Of a stretch of 64,000 nucleotides of DNA, positions 63,701-64,000 are shown piece after piece. The translations under genes were made by a program, and so were the position numbers. This DNA is from Pseudomonas sp. JM0905a (lineage in GTDB: Bacteria; Pseudomonadota; Gammaproteobacteria; Pseudomonadales; Pseudomonadaceae): contig NZ_JACXBU010000004.1 of NCBI RefSeq assembly GCF_014700075.1, positions 310,001-374,000 of the forward strand, given 5' to 3'. The first letter of the stretch is position 1, and the number at the start of each line of letters is the position of its first letter. Under the pieces are notes generated by a model. That model saw nothing but the letters and a program-made list of their open reading frames with translations. It was not told the origin of the DNA and searched no databases.

Positions 63701-64000
63701 GCTGGCCAGCGTCCGCGCCGCCCTCGCCGGCGCCGTGGTCAAGCCCCCCGTGCCGGAGACCATCGGAGCGCTGGCAGAAGAAGTCGATGCGCCCACTTAC
63801 AGCCGCCAGCGCCCCCTGGCCTCCCGCCTGCTGCGCAACCCGGTGCTGAATGCACCCGGCTCCAGCAAGGAAACCCGGCAGATCGTGCTCGATCTCAAAG
63901 ACAGCGGCTTGCGCTACCAGGCCGGCGATGCGCTGGGGGTGTGGCCGAGCAACTGCCCGAACCTGGTGAATGAAGTGCTGAACGCGCTGAAGCTGGACGG
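60786..64000 (+). CDS. nasA: Assimilatory nitrate reductase fused to CysJ-like flavoprotein (cut by right edge)
   Basis: 1071 codons visible, no stop before the window end. N-terminal [4Fe-4S] motif [12 protein letters not shown]...GRLCTKG, then the molybdopterin domains with the likely Mo-ligand cysteine in [21 protein letters not shown], and a molydopterin-dinucleotide-binding end near residues 590-700 ([19 protein letters not shown]). A linker and BFD-less insert follow, then from about residue 838 a flavodoxin domain ([55 protein letters not shown]) and the beginning of an FNR-type FAD domain ([28 protein letters not shown]). The fusion lets the enzyme take electrons from NADPH by itself. 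Co-regulated with nirBD. Confidence 0.95.
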   Translation, partial: MANKTVRSVCPYCGVGCGIVMEVADNRVVKVSGDKSHPTNFGRLCTKGNTCAQPLTDSGRMEHAYLRHERNRDPVRSSIDQAIGDTARRLRELLDTHGPDAISFYVSGQMSLEAQYLANKLAKGFIRTRHIESNSRLCMASAGSGYKLSLGSDGPPGAYQDFDKADLFLVTGANMADCHPILFLRMMDRVKAGAKLIVVDPRRTATADKASLYLPIKPGTDLALLNGLLYLLHRNGHTDPAFIAAHTHGWEAMPDFLADYTPDRVAAITGLPEADIRTAARWIGEAQDWMSCWTMGLNQSTHGTWNTNALCNLHLATGAICRPGSGPFSLTGQPNAMGGREMGYMGPGLPGQRSLLVDADRAFIEDLWQLPRGHLRQDGGSGTVAMFEAMAAGDIKACWIICTNPAATVPNRRLAIEGLQAAELVITQDAFLDTETNRYADILLPGALWAEAEGVMINSERTLTLTQKAVDAPGDSLPDWQIIARVACAMGFEEAFSYISAAEVFEEIKRAWNPKTGYDIRGASHERLRQGPMQWPCAPESAANARNPVRYLNDGVSQAPRTDADGSRPAIAFATEDGKGVFLARPHMEPAELPDDEFPLVLNTGRVQHQWHTLTKTGKVATLNKLNPGPFVEIHPSDASRFGIVNNGQVEVRSRRGRAVLPAVVSDRVQPGNCFAPFHWNDRYGDDLAINAVTSDAIDPISLQPEFKYSAVALAPVAPASPQLIPLVEVEPVAASAAAGFPEELADMPINAFARLLNLDASAELCLAPTEQRYLQGYLLGLRSEESRKLGGVPTLPTSAPLAPETRLLLDGILAGLFSRSWETPTPAAAEAPAAEKPLLVLWCSQTGNAESFATHCANSLKADGRAVQVRSMDLAQPAELAGAGAALLIASTFGDGDPSDNGAAFWNALNAESAPSLSGLDFAVLAMGDSNYDQFCGFGRKLDARLEALGARRLAPRVDCEPEYEEPAQAWLASVRAALAGAVVKPPVPETIGALAEEVDAPTYSRQRPLASRLLRNPVLNAPGSSKETRQIVLDLKDSGLRYQAGDALGVWPSNCPNLVNEVLNALKLD

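Overview
The window looks like a piece of a Pseudomonas chromosome (gammaproteobacteria). It is GC-rich with Pseudomonas-style codon use. It carries a methanesulfonate locus in the same gene order I know from P. aeruginosa (sfnR-msuE-msuD-msuC-sfnR), a nirBD / nasA-flavoprotein nitrate assimilation region, and an O-antigen cluster with the wbjBCD UDP-FucNAc genes. I could run no database search; family names come from recognising motifs and gene order.

Region 1 (1-12.75 kb, all minus strand) is an O-antigen cluster. In transcription order it has a Wzx flippase, a DRE-TIM aldolase-like protein with an extra C-terminal domain, a KdsB-like CMP-sugar synthetase, a HAD phosphatase, an EpsG-type Wzy polymerase, an unusual membrane-anchored GT-B-like protein, wbjB-wbjC-wbjD, a WbuB-like glycosyltransferase, a GNAT acetyltransferase, and a DegT/DnrJ aminotransferase cut by the left edge. 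The AT-rich middle (about 6.0-8.5 kb) looks acquired. Region 2 (12.75-17.7 kb) holds a decayed metallo-beta-lactamase-fold gene and two tandem Wzz chain-length regulators.

Region 3 (17.7-39.65 kb) is the most striking part. Two giant minus-strand genes (3394 and about 3475 codons) each encode two animal-type heme peroxidase modules followed by RTX calcium-binding repeats and a type I secretion type C-terminus. Their last ~1.55 kb is almost identical, while the rest is clearly diverged. Each gene has the same kind of leader: a TTGACA-17-TTTAGT promoter, a small ORF (22 or 29 codons) ending in FHGPP-x-x, a hairpin just after its stop, and about 200 nt before the giant ORF.

Region 4 (39.9-45.45 kb) is the sulfonate locus: two SfnR-type sigma54 activators around msuEDC, with a clear -24/-12 promoter and a perfect 15-bp dyad upstream of msuE. 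Region 5 (45.4-57.1 kb) is mixed: a secreted/membrane protein pair, a CsrA-like small protein, a ToxR-like regulator with a membrane partner divergent from a lipoprotein and a beta-barrel protein, a MltF-like lytic transglycosylase, PPK2, a YiaVW-like pair, a DUF3313 lipoprotein, ChaC and a small hypothetical.

Region 6 (57.2-64 kb) is nitrate assimilation: nirB-nirD (minus) and a nitrate reductase fused to a CysJ-like flavoprotein (plus, cut by the right edge). Both divergent units have a sigma54-type promoter and an ANTAR-type two-hairpin leader overlapping an intrinsic terminator, pointing to NasT/NasR-like antitermination.
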